Assembly (NCBI GenBank): GCA_001485295.1
Contig: BBOA01000005.1
Location: forward strand, 1-64,000
Reading direction: 5' to 3'
Length of the DNA stretch: 64,000 nt
From: Type-B symbiont of Plautia stali
GTDB taxonomy: Bacteria; Pseudomonadota; Gammaproteobacteria; Enterobacterales; Enterobacteriaceae
Part shown: positions 48,970 through 58,514 of the stretch, piece after piece
Layout of the letters: each line of letters begins with the position of its first letter
Numbering within the stretch: the stretch's first letter is position 1
Program-made: the position numbers and the translations under genes
Notes under the pieces: model-generated
The model's database searches: none
What the model saw: the letters and a program-made list of their open reading frames with translations, nothing else
What the model was told of the DNA's origin: nothing

Positions 48970-49780
48970 ATGGGTACGGCGATATTTATGGTGCTGATGG
49001 TCTGCGGCTACTGGTACAGCAGCCGTGATCTTTCCAGTCGTTTCAAAGTGCGGCGCAGCATAGGCTGGGACGTCTATTTCTTGGTGGCGCTTTACGGCTG
49101 TATTTTTGTGCTGCAAGGGATGCTGGCGACCGCCATCATCTGGCTGCTGTTGCTGATCGTCTCCAGCAGCGCCAATGCGCTGCATGTGATACTCGGAAAG
49201 CATCTGGATGGAGTTTATGAACTGGAGTTTTCTTGGCATCTAGGCGTCGGTGGTGGAGATGCTGGCCTTCGCGGTGCTGTTCTGCATGTATACGCGCTCC
49301 AACTGGTCAGAAAGTGCGTGCCTTAACAGCAGTGGACGCAAAGATCTCTACCAGCAGCTCTCTAATTCCAACGGTGTCGAACAGCTGCTCTATCAGTGCA
49401 TGCAGGAAGGCGAACTAGCGTGGATCACCCTGAAAAATGGCGCCGCATCTATATCGGCATGGTGCACGCCGCCACCTTTGAATATTGAATATGAATACAC
49501 TGCCAACATCGTGTTGATTCCGATGCTAAGTGGCTACCACGACAGCAAAACGCTCAGCACGTCCATTAAGCACAACTACAGCCGCTGGTACGCCGAGCAC
49601 GGCATTACGCTCAACTCGGAACCGAAAAACGCCATGGCGTTCCGTAAAGTGCTGATGGTCGATCAGATTGAAAACCTGTTGCTGTTCGATTCGGCCAGCG
49701 CCAGGGCGCTGGCGATGACCCACTATGACGGCGTGCCAATGGAAGTGCAGGGCTCCCTGAATCCAGATTCTAAGTCGTAA
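48970..49780 (+). pseudogene. Uncharacterised membrane protein, frameshifted
   Basis: MGTAIFMVLMVCGYWYSSRD starts a frame with two hydrophobic stretches (VYFLVALYGCIFVLQGMLA, TAIIWLLLLIVSSS). At about 49,235 the frame shifts, and VEMLAFAVLFCMYTRSNWSE follows as a third helix. A soluble domain then continues to VPMEVQGSLNPDSKS. Between about 49,436 and 49,490 the expected frame is another one (RRIYIGMVHAATFEY), so a shift and a return shift occur. I do not recognise the family. At least one uncompensated shift makes it probably dead. Confidence 0.55.
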
Positions 49781-50268
49781 ACAGCCGTAAGGCGACTTTG
49801 CCATCCTTATAAACATAGGGCTGGTAGCCGCTCTCCAGATGACGCAGCAGCAGGTCAATAGCCAGACGCGCGTGCTGCTGCGCGTTCTGATCCAGCGCAA
49901 AAGCGAGTTCGTCGTTTGCGTAGCCGCCGCGTCACCGAATAGAGTTCATGCGTAATATAGCCGCAGCGGCCCAGAAGTTTGATGGCCGCGCAGCGTTTCG
50001 CTTGCCCATGCCGGTATTGTAGAGGCCCGCAACGTGCTGCAACTGTGCCAGACTGCTGTCCAGCAGCGTGCGGGCGGTGTCACGCTGATCTAGGCCAAAC
50101 AGCACCTCGTGCAGATGACGTTGCGGCGCGCGCCATCATCGCCTCGCGAAAACCGGCGATACGCTGACGATGCGCCCAGTATCGAAGCGGTCGCTAACCA
50201 TCACGATATCGCTTGGCTTGATTGACTATTTTGCTCATCAGCAACCCGGCGGTGCGGCTCGCCTGATT
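49779..50268 (-). pseudogene. LacI-family regulator, effector-domain (C-terminal) half
   Basis: Minus-strand residues NQASRTAGLLMSKIV, VLFGLDQRDTARTLLDSSLA, QLQHVAGLYNTGMG, ELAFALDQNAQQHARLAIDL and LLRHLESGYQP read as the sugar-binding domain of a LacI-type repressor, in several frames with stops. It lacks a DNA-binding domain. The matching N-terminal half lies at 54,343-54,810 on the plus strand. Confidence 0.75.
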
Positions 50269-50538
50269 CTCTTCCCAAGTCACGCCGCAAAAGTTTTTGC
50301 CATACAGCACCACCACGGTCTGGCCGTTGGCGTGGCGGGTGGGTCTGACATCCATATATCCCATGCTGAGTAGCAGCTGCTGCGAGGAGAAACTAAAGCG
50401 CTGCAGCGGAAAAGGATACGAGAATCCTTCCAGCTGTTCGCCATAGGTGCCGGCGGCCAGCACAGGTGCGGCGTTCAGCAGGGTTATCGACGCGAGCAAG
50501 GCGGCAAGCGCTTTTTTCAGGCCACAGGTCGGACGCAT
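50269..50538 (-). pseudogene. Secreted alpha/beta hydrolase, N-terminal half
   Basis: From ATG 50,538 a signal peptide (KKALAALLASITLLNAAPVL, cleaved after AAPVLAA) leads to YGEQLEGFSYPFPLQRFSFS, MGYMDVRPT, and the start of the hydrolase fold VVVLYGKNFCGVTWEE. It then switches to LacI-type residues. In relatives the oxyanion residue is HG (LLHGKNF); here it is YG. The nucleophile half is at 54,811-55,438 on the plus strand. Confidence 0.82.
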
Positions 50539-50654
50539 GCAGTGATCTCCGTATTGGACAAAAGTACGGCAGTTTGACACGGGCGGCGGTTGGGCATATT
50601 ATTGTACTGTGTCATGTCGATAATTTTTATTAAATAAGCTTAGATGACCTGCGT

Positions 50655-50684
50655 CATTTTTGCTATCATCATTTTTGCTATCAT
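50655..50684. repeat. 15-bp perfect tandem duplication
   Basis: CATTTTTGCTATCAT occurs twice in direct succession in the AT-rich gap between the hydrolase fragment and the AraC-type gene. No gene is recognised in the rest of 50,539-50,972. Confidence 0.9.
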
Positions 50685-50972
50685 CAGGCTGCGGATCAGA
50701 AAAGCCGCGCAGATCAATTTCCGCTCTGAATATTGAAAAAAACTTAAATATTTCTACCAAAGTGTGGCAAACCATTAACCTTTATTTATGGCTTTTATTT
50801 CTTTTTAAAACTTAAAAAGAATACGCTTTTTTTTCGATAAAAAAACCTATTTTGCTCCTGTTGCAAAAAAATAAATATGCTTTTTTTGATATTTCTTTAC
50901 TGAATCCGCGCTCCGTGCGTAGAGAAAAATTAACTTCTCTACACTATGCGCAGTTGTTTGATGAGGTGAATC

Positions 50973-51415
50973 ATACGTAAGAAAAAATATAACGAAGAAG
51001 TGATTGATAGCATTACCGAGTGGATTAACAGCCATCTCGATCAGCGTTTGAGTATGGACGATATGGCTGGAAAATTGGATTATTCAAAATGGTATTTACA
51101 GAAGCTGTTTGCGCGCTGCCCCAACGAGACCCTAGCGCGCTATATCTGTAAATCGCAAGCTGACCGCCTGCGTTCACGCGCTGAAAAGCAGTTCTGCGCC
51201 TATAATTACGCTGGTGGTGAAGTACTTTTGAAAGCCAGCAGTCTTTTACGCGATCGTTTAAACAGGTGATGGGCTGCACGCATTATGTCTGTCGCAGACG
51301 ACGGCTCGATCCTCACAAGCAGGAGAAGCTGGAGAGCAATATTAATCCTTGCGAGCTCTGTCGTCAGGCGCAGCCCGCTCCACGCAACAAGAAACGTTTT
51401 ACTCGGCGCGTTTAG
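50973..51415 (+). pseudogene. AraC/SoxS-family regulator, broken, ATA start
   Basis: The frame IRKKKYNEEVIDSITEWINS, then SMDDMAGKLDYSKWYLQKLF gives the first helix-turn-helix of a SoxS/MarA/RamA-sized regulator. The first codon at 50,973 is ATA; a GTG nine codons on could start a shorter product. After YICKSQADR a frameshift occurs and a second helix-turn-helix region is only partly readable. NPCELCRQAQPAPRNKKRF ends it. This is clearly a dead AraC protein. Confidence 0.75.
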
Positions 51416-51504
51416 ATATTCGCCATATTGACGTCGCTGAGATCTGCACCGATTTTTTCTTTTGCCTTCATTAATAAATGTCGCCCGCATTGCCCTTTAT
51501 TTAG

Positions 51505-52164
51505 CTACTCTTCGTCCGGCGAATAATACTGCACGCCGATTTTAATGCGCTCGCGGCCGCTGGCCACACGATGACGATTGCTGTCGCGCAGCGAATAGAC
51601 GCAGCCGCAATATTCCTGTTGATAAAATCGCTCGCGTTTGCTGATTTCGATCATGCGCGACGAGCCGCCGCCTTTACGCCAGTTAAGTTTCCAGTAGAGC
51701 ATATCAGGATAGCGCGCGGCGGCACGCACGCCGCAGTCGTTGATTTGCTGCATATTTTTCCAGCGCGAGATGCCTAGCGAGCTGGTGATCACCGGAAAGC
51801 CATGCTCGTGAGCGTAGAGCGCGGTGCGTTCGAAACGCATATCGAAGCACATGGTGCAGCGCTCGCCGCGCTCCGGTTCCCACTTCATCCCTTTTGCACG
51901 TGCAAACCAGTTGTCGCGATCGTAGTCTGCATCAACAAACGGCACGCCGAACTGCTCGGCAAAGCGGATATTCTCCTCTTTGCGCAGCTCATACTCTTTC
52001 AGCGGGTGAATATTGGGGTTGTAGAAGAAAATGGTGTAGTCGATGCCGGACGCCAGCATCGCTTCCATGACTTCGCCGGAACAGGGCGCGCAGCAGGAGT
52101 GCAACAGCACTTTGTTGTGGCCGCCTGGCAGTGGCAGCGGCTTACGCTGAACGGATTGAGACAT
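51505..52164 (-). CDS. queH: Epoxyqueuosine reductase QueH
   Basis: The 219-residue protein has the QueH (DUF208) cysteines: [11 protein letters not shown] near residues 22-30, [16 protein letters not shown] in the middle, and [10 protein letters not shown] near the end, which bind an iron-sulfur cluster and metal. It reduces epoxyqueuosine to queuosine in tRNA, the non-homologous alternative to cobalamin-dependent QueG. The frame is clean and ATG 52,164 is preceded by AGGAGT. It is an isolated intact gene within the 4.5-kb inverted segment. Confidence 0.93.
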   Translation of the reverse strand: MSQSVQRKPLPLPGGHNKVLLHSCCAPCSGEVMEAMLASGIDYTIFFYNPNIHPLKEYELRKEENIRFAEQFGVPFVDADYDRDNWFARAKGMKWEPERGERCTMCFDMRFERTALYAHEHGFPVITSSLGISRWKNMQQINDCGVRAAARYPDMLYWKLNWRKGGGSSRMIEISKRERFYQQEYCGCVYSLRDSNRHRVASGRERIKIGVQYYSPDEE

Positions 52165-52243
52165 AATTACTCCTTGTCAGACTTCTGCCGCGAGTGTAGT
52201 GTTTCGCCAGCGCAGATGCAAAAAGGGGCTGGCGCGCCCTGAT

Positions 52244-52900
52244 TCACCACTGCAACAGCTGCACGGCGTAGTCCCGCCGCGTCCGCGATACGCTTTCAGC
52301 TGCCGCGCCAACCCTTCGCCGCTTTGCTCCACCGTTACCGGTGCTGATTCGCCACCCATGTCGGTTTTCACCCAGCCCGAATGCAGCGACAGCAGCTCAC
52401 CTGATGCTCGTTAATCCGCGGCAACAGCGCTCGGCTCAGCATATTAAGCGCCGATTTGCTGGCAGAGTAGCTCGGCAGAGCCGCCGTATCGTTTTCGTTC
52501 AGGCTTGCCGAGAATCGAGGTGGTGAAGCCGATCACCCCGTTCTGCTTCGCCATTAGCGGCAGCAAGGTTTCCGCGCTGCGCACCGGCGCAATGGTGTTG
52601 TTCAGGAACAGCTGAGCCAGCTCATCGTCCCTGCTCTGCAGCAAATTTCGGTGCGACGGCCCTAAAATACCGGCGTTGATCAGAATGAGATCGAAGGTTT
52701 CGTCCTTAAGCTGCGCTGCCAGCTGCCGTACCTAATGCTGATGGGTCATATCCAATATCCAGCGCGTGCCACTGAGCGTCGGCCTGCGGCGCGATGCTGC
52801 GATAGGTTGCGGTGACCTGCCAGCCCTTTACCGCCAGCGCCTTAACCACCGCCGGACCGATGCCGTGCGATGCGCCGATCACTAATGCTTTGCCTGCCAT
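52244..52900 (-). pseudogene. Short-chain dehydrogenase/reductase, broken
   Basis: MAGKALVIGASHGIGPAVVK has the GASHGIG cofactor motif. Then FDLILINAGILGPSHRN (NAG motif), TTSILG and a decayed YxxxK region (RYGGSAELLC), and HSGWVKTDMGGESAPV, the usual late motif. Frameshifts at about 52,745, 52,640 and 52,480 and a TAG in CRQ separate them. The catalytic Tyr-Lys region is ruined. Confidence 0.82.
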
Positions 52901-53013
52901 ACCCGTTCCTCTCTGATGAGGTGACTTACATAGCTTATAGCCTAGCACACGGATGTGAGAAGGCGCGTGGCAGGCGTACGGGGTGTAAAAAAGGCCGGCT
53001 CGCCGCCTCGTTT

Positions 53014-53205
53014 TTAGTACGCCGCCATCTGGTCCGGCAGCTTCAGCAGCCTGCGCTTGCCCGCTACTTCATCGGCCTTCACCGGCGTCGCGACGTTGCC
53101 CCAGCTGTTGCAGATGTAGGTCGAGACCGCCGCGACCTGCTCGTCAGTCAGCCTCCAGACGAAGCTCGGCATCGCGCCACTGATCGGGTTGCCCTAGGTC
53201 ACCGC
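53014..53205 (-). pseudogene. Gluconate dehydrogenase cytochrome c subunit, 3' end
   Basis: ISGAMPSFVWRLTDEQVAAV and STYICNSWGN, then VATPVKADEVAGKRRLL on the minus strand are the last haem-binding segment (axial methionine in AMPSF) of a membrane-bound gluconate/sugar acid dehydrogenase cytochrome. The remainder, with three CxxCH sites, has been deleted and joins the flavoprotein fragment. Confidence 0.72.
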
Positions 53206-53485
53206 GCCGCGTCTGCCCTGTAGCACCGTGATGGTGATGGAGGAGGCGTCATCCGCCAGCAACCCTAGATATATCACACCTTCACTAGTGGCCCTTAGGT
53301 AGCATAGGTAGCGGTCGCCGATCGCTTTCACTGTACAGAGGCTGAGCGCGCCGATGGTGCCGGTTGGGTTGTAGCCCGCGTTGTTCGGGAACGAGGAGGC
53401 ACCCAGTACAAAAAGGTTGTGCATATCCCAGCTCTGCTGATAGCGGTTAAGCACGCTGGTCTTCGGATCGGTGCCCATCACCTCG
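53206..53485 (-). pseudogene. Gluconate dehydrogenase flavoprotein subunit (GMC type), 3' end
   Basis: MGTDPKTSVLNRYQQSWDMH, NLFVLGASSFPNNAGYNPTG and TIGALSLCTVKAIGDRYL are the C-terminal FAD-proximal motif of the large subunit. Nearly 500 N-terminal codons are gone. It lies between remnants of the small subunit and the cytochrome, in the normal operon order. Confidence 0.8.
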
Positions 53486-53489
53486 CCGC

Positions 53490-53935
53490 TTATGGTATGG
53501 TCGCTGGCGAAGTGGTTGAAAGTTTTTTGCGTGTAAGTGGTTGAAAGTTTTTTGCGTGTACGTGGCGAGCACGGCTAGTCCCTGACAATGGCGCGGCGCG
53601 GGGGTCAGCGGCGATTGCAGCCCCTGTTCCGGCGTGCCTTTCACAAAGGTAGATCGCAGCCGCGTTGCCGTAATCGCCCACCAGCTGGCGATCGATAAAG
53701 GTGGTGCAGCCCGCTTCCTTGCCGCTGATACTTAGCTCGTCGGCGGAAATAAAGCGTTCGGCGATAGCGCCGACGGTGTCGAACTCTTGCTGGGTCAGAT
53801 ACTGCAGTCCGCCTTTGCGCGGTGCGGGGGTGCCCGGCTCCCAAGGTTGACCGCCCTGTACGGTTTCAGCTTTTGCGATGCTCAGCGTTGACGCCATGCC
53901 CAAGGCAGCCACGGAGGTGAGAAACTCTCTGCCCA
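53490..53935 (-). pseudogene. Gluconate dehydrogenase small (gamma) subunit, broken
   Basis: MAALGMASTLSIAKAE preserves the end of a twin-arginine type leader, followed by GGLQYLTQQEFDTVGAIAER, FISADELSISGKEAGCTTFI and DRQLVGDYG, matching the gluconate 2-dehydrogenase subunit 3 family. It decays after NAAAIYL. A 25-bp perfect tandem duplication lies in its 3' half. Confidence 0.78.
53511..53560. repeat. 25-bp perfect tandem duplication
   Basis: A 25-base unit beginning AGTGGTTGAAAG and ending GCGTGTA occurs twice head to tail (53,511-53,535 and 53,536-53,560), inside the gluconate dehydrogenase remnant. The copies are identical. Confidence 0.95.
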
Positions 53936-54342
53936 GAATAGCATTCTGGCGACAGCGATTTTATTTTTATCAGGTTTCGGGAAAGTCCGCTTTTGCTCAG
54001 AGGTTGAGTTTTAACATCAGAAAAATCGTTATCCATTTCTTAACAACAAAATAATCATGAATTTTTAACGTACTTTCGGAAAGTGCAGCGTTGATGAAAA
54101 ACCATTATAAAACTTATAATATTCATAATTATCATACTATCAAAATCATCACACTTTACGTCATTATTACGTATCACGTTGAAGAACGGCTCAGGCATGT
54201 TTCAGTGCATAATTAATTCGCGCTTTTCCGCTCCCTTTTTAGCCATTCTTTTGTACATTTTAACCGCGACATGTCATCCAAATACGCTGGCGCAACACTT
54301 AACGCGCTTATTAAAACAGAGGAAATGGAGTCAAGTTCTAAT
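53936..54342. other. AT-rich gene-free region
   Basis: About 400 AT-rich bases separate the gluconate dehydrogenase operon from a divergent LacI-type gene. They probably held both promoters. The sequence is rich in TAAT/ATTA tracts, and no clear operator was found. Confidence 0.5.
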
Positions 54343-54810
54343 ATGCTCCTGCTGAATAAACTTCAGCATTATTAGGCGCGCCGTAGTAACAGCATGAAAA
54401 ATAAGGATCGGGTATTAAACGAACGCGGTGGCGTCTCGCCGGAAACTACGCGCAAAGTAGTGTTGAAAGTGGCACGCGAATTTGGGCTGAAGCGGCTGCT
54501 GCCGGAAGAGTATCGCCATCCCTAGCAGATTGAGGTGTTTCTAAGCAATAACGGCTCGTCGTTTTTTCAGCAGCTGGTGCGCTATTTCGGCGAAGTAGCG
54601 GGGTCGCCGCCGGAGAAGCTGGCGCAAAGCATTATCGCGCGCAGCGCCACGCGCGACCGCATCATTGTTTTCGACCAATTGTTTTCGACCAGACTATCCG
54701 CCCATCTATCGCACGCTGGCGCTGTGTCGCAGCCGCTGCGTGCCGGTGATCACCATCGTGACCGACCTGCCCGATGCAGAACGCCTCTGCCATGTCGGCA
54801 TCGATCAGAA
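54343..54810 (+). pseudogene. LacI-family regulator, N-terminal half
   Basis: DRVLNERGGVSPETTRKVV is the hinge side of a LacI helix-turn-helix (the recognition helix itself is lost), followed by VAREFGLKRLLPEEYRHP, a TAG, IEVFLSNNGSSFFQQLVRYF, IIARSATRDRIIVF, and VPVITIVTDLPDAERLCHVG and IDQN. It breaks at about 54,810. The rest of the domain is at 49,779-50,268, minus strand. A 14-bp tandem duplication at 54,664 shifts the frame. Confidence 0.78.
54664..54691. repeat. 14-bp perfect tandem duplication
   Basis: ATTGTTTTCGACCA occurs twice in succession inside the LacI-type gene, adding 14 bases and shifting the frame after ARSATRDRIIVF. Confidence 0.92.
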
Positions 54811-55438
54811 CATCTACGCGCTGAGCTAAGCGTGCTATCGCGTCGTCGCGCCGGACTAGATCGGCTTTTGCAGCGCCAGCAAGCCGGCTAATTACCAGTA
54901 CAGCTTTCAGCAGCTGGCGCACCTCGGTGTGCAGAAGGCGATCATCGTCGGCCACTCTACCGGTGGTATGCTCGCCACGCGCTATGCGCTGATGTATCCC
55001 AGCAAGACACAGCAGGTGGTGCGGTGAACCCTATCGGGCTGGAGGACTGGAAAGCCAAAGGCACCCTTTGGCGCCGCGTCGATCAGTGGTATCAGCGCGA
55101 GCTGAAGCTCGACGCAGCGGGCATCAAAAAGTATGAGCAGCACACCTACTACAGCGGGCAGTGGAAGCCAGAGTATGATAAATGGGTTGATATGCTGGCT
55201 GGCCTCAACGCCGGTCCGGGACATAAAAAGGTGACGTTCACCACCGCTATCGGCAGCAATATCGCCTCGCCCGAGGTTAAAGCGACTTGGGTCATTACGA
55301 CGTGCTGGGCAAAGAGACGGCGAAGCGCATTCCTGGTGCGCGGCTGATTGAATTCCCCGACATGGACCATGCGCCGCAGATGGAGGTGCTGGCGAAATTC
55401 AACCAAGCAAGCTGATCGCGGCGTTAGCGCAGCGCTAA
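54811..55438 (+). pseudogene. Secreted alpha/beta hydrolase, C-terminal half
   Basis: IYALS, a TAA, CYRVVAPD, a TAG, IGFC, then NYQYSFQQLAHLGVQKAIIV, GHSTGGMLATRYALMYPS (nucleophile elbow GHSTGG), NPIGLEDWKAKGTLWRRVDQ and WKPEYDKWVDMLAGL continue the hydrolase begun at 50,269-50,538. The final catalytic histidine segment DMDHAPQME is present in another frame. Several frameshifts and stops occur besides the split. Confidence 0.82.
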
Positions 55439-56020
55439 GCCAGCGTGTTCCTGCGCTTTTTGGCGGCGTACATGCGTGCGGCGCTCTCTTCCAGCATCTG
55501 CTCCGGACTCTGTGCGCACAGGCGGCGTCGAACTGGACTACACCTGACGAGAAGCGCAGCGCGTAGCGACGTTTAAGGTTGCGGCTCTGCTGCTGCAGAT
55601 GGCGCTCAAAATCGGCCAGCAGCGCTTTCGCTTCCGGCTGGCGCAGGCCGTTAAACAGCACCCACGAATTTGTCGCCGCCCAGCCGCGCGAAGAGATAAT
55701 GTGCGGCTCGCCGGTCACCAGCGGGTTATTGTGAAACCGTTCGTCGCTTAGGGTGTTTTCCGCCATCATTGCGTCATCCTGCAGGATCGCGTGGCCGCAA
55801 AACGAGATATCGTGCAGCGTACTTTTCGCCTCGAAGGGGCCGGAAACGGATTTGAATCACTGCTGGCTGGCTTCGACTAGGCTGACTAGGGCAATTAGGT
55901 ATTGAACAGGCAGCACGCCGGACGGGTCAGGCGGTCAAAGTGCTCTTCCGGCAAAGTATTGAGGATCTTCATGTGGCCAAGGCGTTGCGCCTCATTAGCC
56001 GGATGTGGAGGTGCTCTCAT
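55435..56020 (-). pseudogene. GAF-GGDEF diguanylate cyclase, collapsed
   Basis: From ATG 56,020: HMKILNTLPEEHFDRLTRPA opens a GAF domain, then KSTLHDISFCGHAILQDDAM, DERFHNNPLVTGEPHI. The sequence then jumps to the GGDEF end (SGVVQFDAA, EQMLEESAARMYAAKKRRNT). The GGDEF active site itself is deleted. TAG codons interrupt the GAF domain. Loss fits the ruin of the EAL gene at 59.5-61.0 kb, so c-di-GMP signalling is shrinking. Confidence 0.72.
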
Positions 56021-56122
56021 TGCGGTACTCTTGTTGTTGATTAGACAGGTGAATCGAGGCTGGTGCGGCCACAAGGGCTAAAAGGCATCCTGCCGTCGTG
56101 CGAGGGCAGGGTGTAGGAACGA

Positions 56123-57106
56123 TCAGAGCACTTTCTGTTCGGCGAGATTAAGGGCGAAATAGCTGAAAATCAAATCGGCGCCGGCGCGCTTGATGGCGCC
56201 TAGGCTTTCCAGCACCACGTTACGCTCGTCGATGGCGCCCGCCTGCGCGGCGAATTTGATCATCGCGTATTCGCCGCTGACTTGATACGCCGCCAGCGGC
56301 AGCTCGGTGCGGTCGCGGATCTCGCGCAGCACGTCAAGATAGGCACCAGCCGGTTTCACCATCAGCGAATCCGCGCCTTCGGCCGCGTCGATCAGCGACT
56401 CGCGAATCGCTTCGCGCCGGTTCATGGGGTTCATCTGATAGGTTTTGCGGTCGCCTTTCAGCGTGGTGCCCGCCGCTTCGCGGAAGGGGCCGTAGAACGA
56501 GGAGGCGAACTTGGTGGAGTAGGACATAATAGCGGTCTGGGTAAAGCCCGCCGCGTCCAGCGCCTGGCGAATCGCCTTAACTTGGCCATCCATCGCCGCC
56601 GACGGCGCGATGAAATCGGCGCCCGCCGCCGCCGCAACCACCGCCTGCTTGCCGAGGTTAATCAGGGTCGCGTCGTTGTCGACGCCGTGATCGCACAGCA
56701 CGCCGCAGTGGCCGTGGCTAGTGTATTCGCAGAAGCAGGTATCGGACATCACGATCATTTCCGGTACAGTGTCTTTGCAGATGCGCGACATGCGCGCCAC
56801 TAGGCCGTTTTCATTCCAAGCATCGTTGCCGGTGGCGTCGGTGTGGTGCGAGATGCCGAAAGTCATTACCAAGCGAATGCCCGCTTTGGCGATACGTTCG
56901 ATTTCATAGGTGAGTCGCTTTTCCGGTATGCGCATCACGCCCGGCATCGCTTCAATCTCTTTGTAATCGTCAACGCCTTCCTCAATGAAAATCGGCAGCG
57001 CCAGATCGTTCAGGTTGAGGGAAGTTTCTTGGAAGAGTTCGCGTATCGCGGGACTGGAACGCAGCCTTCTTGGGCGCTGGAGCAGAGAAAAGTCAGACAT
57101 ATTCAT
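56123..57106 (-). CDS. hemB: Delta-aminolevulinic acid dehydratase HemB
   Basis: The 327-residue protein matches HemB (324 in E. coli). The zinc cysteines lie in [18 protein letters not shown], and the two active-site lysines in [12 protein letters not shown] and [11 protein letters not shown]. It condenses two 5-aminolevulinate to porphobilinogen, an essential haem step. Start at [20 protein letters not shown]; an internal Met three codons on is an alternative. The frame is clean. Confidence 0.96.
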   Translation of the reverse strand: MNMSDFSLLQRPRRLRSSPAIRELFQETSLNLNDLALPIFIEEGVDDYKEIEAMPGVMRIPEKRLTYEIERIAKAGIRLVMTFGISHHTDATGNDAWNENGLVARMSRICKDTVPEMIVMSDTCFCEYTSHGHCGVLCDHGVDNDATLINLGKQAVVAAAAGADFIAPSAAMDGQVKAIRQALDAAGFTQTAIMSYSTKFASSFYGPFREAAGTTLKGDRKTYQMNPMNRREAIRESLIDAAEGADSLMVKPAGAYLDVLREIRDRTELPLAAYQVSGEYAMIKFAAQAGAIDERNVVLESLGAIKRAGADLIFSYFALNLAEQKVL

Positions 57107-57244
57107 TCTTATGCAGGTGAAAAAAGTAGTGATAGTCTACTCCTTTTAGCGCGTGAAAATGAAGAATATGTGCGTCGGGAAGAGGAGAGAGGGCTGTCGC
57201 CGCCAAAAAAAGCCTGCCGGAGGGCGGGGGCGGGCTAAGGATCG

Positions 57245-58514
57245 TTACTCGTTGATGTCCAGGTGCTTCTGCACCATATTCTTACACTTCACCTCAAGGC
57301 GGGCGATTTCTTCGTCGATATCTTCGATTTTCTGCTCGATATTGTCGTGATGCTCCTGCAGGATTTCACGCGCTTCTTCAAGGCCAGAGGCGGCAGAGGT
57401 GGTGCCTCGCAGCGGTTTGTTCGCCTTTTCTTTCATATAGATGACGGTGATCAGACCAATGACCGCCACCACCATCAGGTAGTAGGCCAGCATACAGAGA
57501 TTGTTGGTCGTTTTCATCAGCCATGCCGCGAGCGTTGGGGTCAGACCGGCGATCAACGACGAGATGTTGAAGGCGCTCGCCAGCGCGCTGTAGCGGATAT
57601 GGGTCGGGAACATCGCTGCAGCAACGACGCTATTACGCCGGTAAAGGAAGGCGTTAAGGATCACCGCATCAGCGGCAGACCGGCGAAAATTAGCCCCAGC
57701 ACGCCGCTGTTGATCAGCATAAAGGTGGGGATAGCGAAGATCAGCAGCGCGATACTGCCGATAATCACAAACGGATGGCAGCCGAAACGGTCGCTGAGTA
57801 TCCCCATCACCGGCTGCACGAACAGCATGCCGAGCATAATGGCGATGATGATCAGTACGCCGTGATCTTCCGAGTAGTGCAGGTTATGCGACACATAGCT
57901 TGGCATGTATGTCAGTAACATTTAGTAGGATTTCGCTTCGCCGATAATGGCGGAGATCAGCACTACGATGCCCGCGTCGAGCACGAAGCCGGCGTAGAGT
58001 TGAAGTCGAGCCAGCTTCCCATAAAGCCGCGCTTGCGGTCAGACGAATATTCGGCGACGAAGATCGAGGCGCAGGTGTATTTGCCGCCCACCGAGAAGCC
58101 CTACGCGATCTTGGCGATCAACAGCAGGATCGGTGCACAGATGCCGATGGCAGCGTAAGAGGGAATCAGGCCGATACAGAAAGTGCTGATCGATATAATC
58201 AAAATGGTGATGGAAAGAATTTTCTGACGACCGTACTTATTGCCCAGCATGCCGAAGAACAGGCGGCCCAGCAGTCGGATCAGAAAGGGAATAGAAAAGG
58301 TGCCAAGTGCAGCGATCGTCTGCCCGCTTGAAGAGGCATCCGGGAAAAAGACCTTATCTAACGCGTAGACGACGAAGCCGTACACGCCGAAGTCGAACTA
58401 TTCCATCGCGTTCCCCAAGGATGTAGCGGTAATGGCTTTACGCAAACAGGCATCATCAATAATAGTGACATCATCCAGCCCAATAGATTTGACACGCTTC
58501 CTAGGTAGTTTCAT
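57245..58514 (-). pseudogene. proP: Osmoprotectant/proton symporter ProP, broken
   Basis: From ATG 58,514: MKLPRKRVKSIGLDDVTIID, TSLGNAME, a TAG for Trp, FDFGVYGFVVYALDKVFFPD, then the MFS loop GNKYGRQKILS, a TAG for Gln after KIA, and GKYTCASIFVAEYSSDRKRG. The middle (periplasmic loop 7) is deleted. LTYMPSYVSHNLHYSEDHGV continues, a frameshift follows FAG, and the coiled-coil tail EEAREILQEHHDNIEQKIED is intact. ProP imports proline and betaine. Osmotic adaptation has apparently been reduced. Confidence 0.92.
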
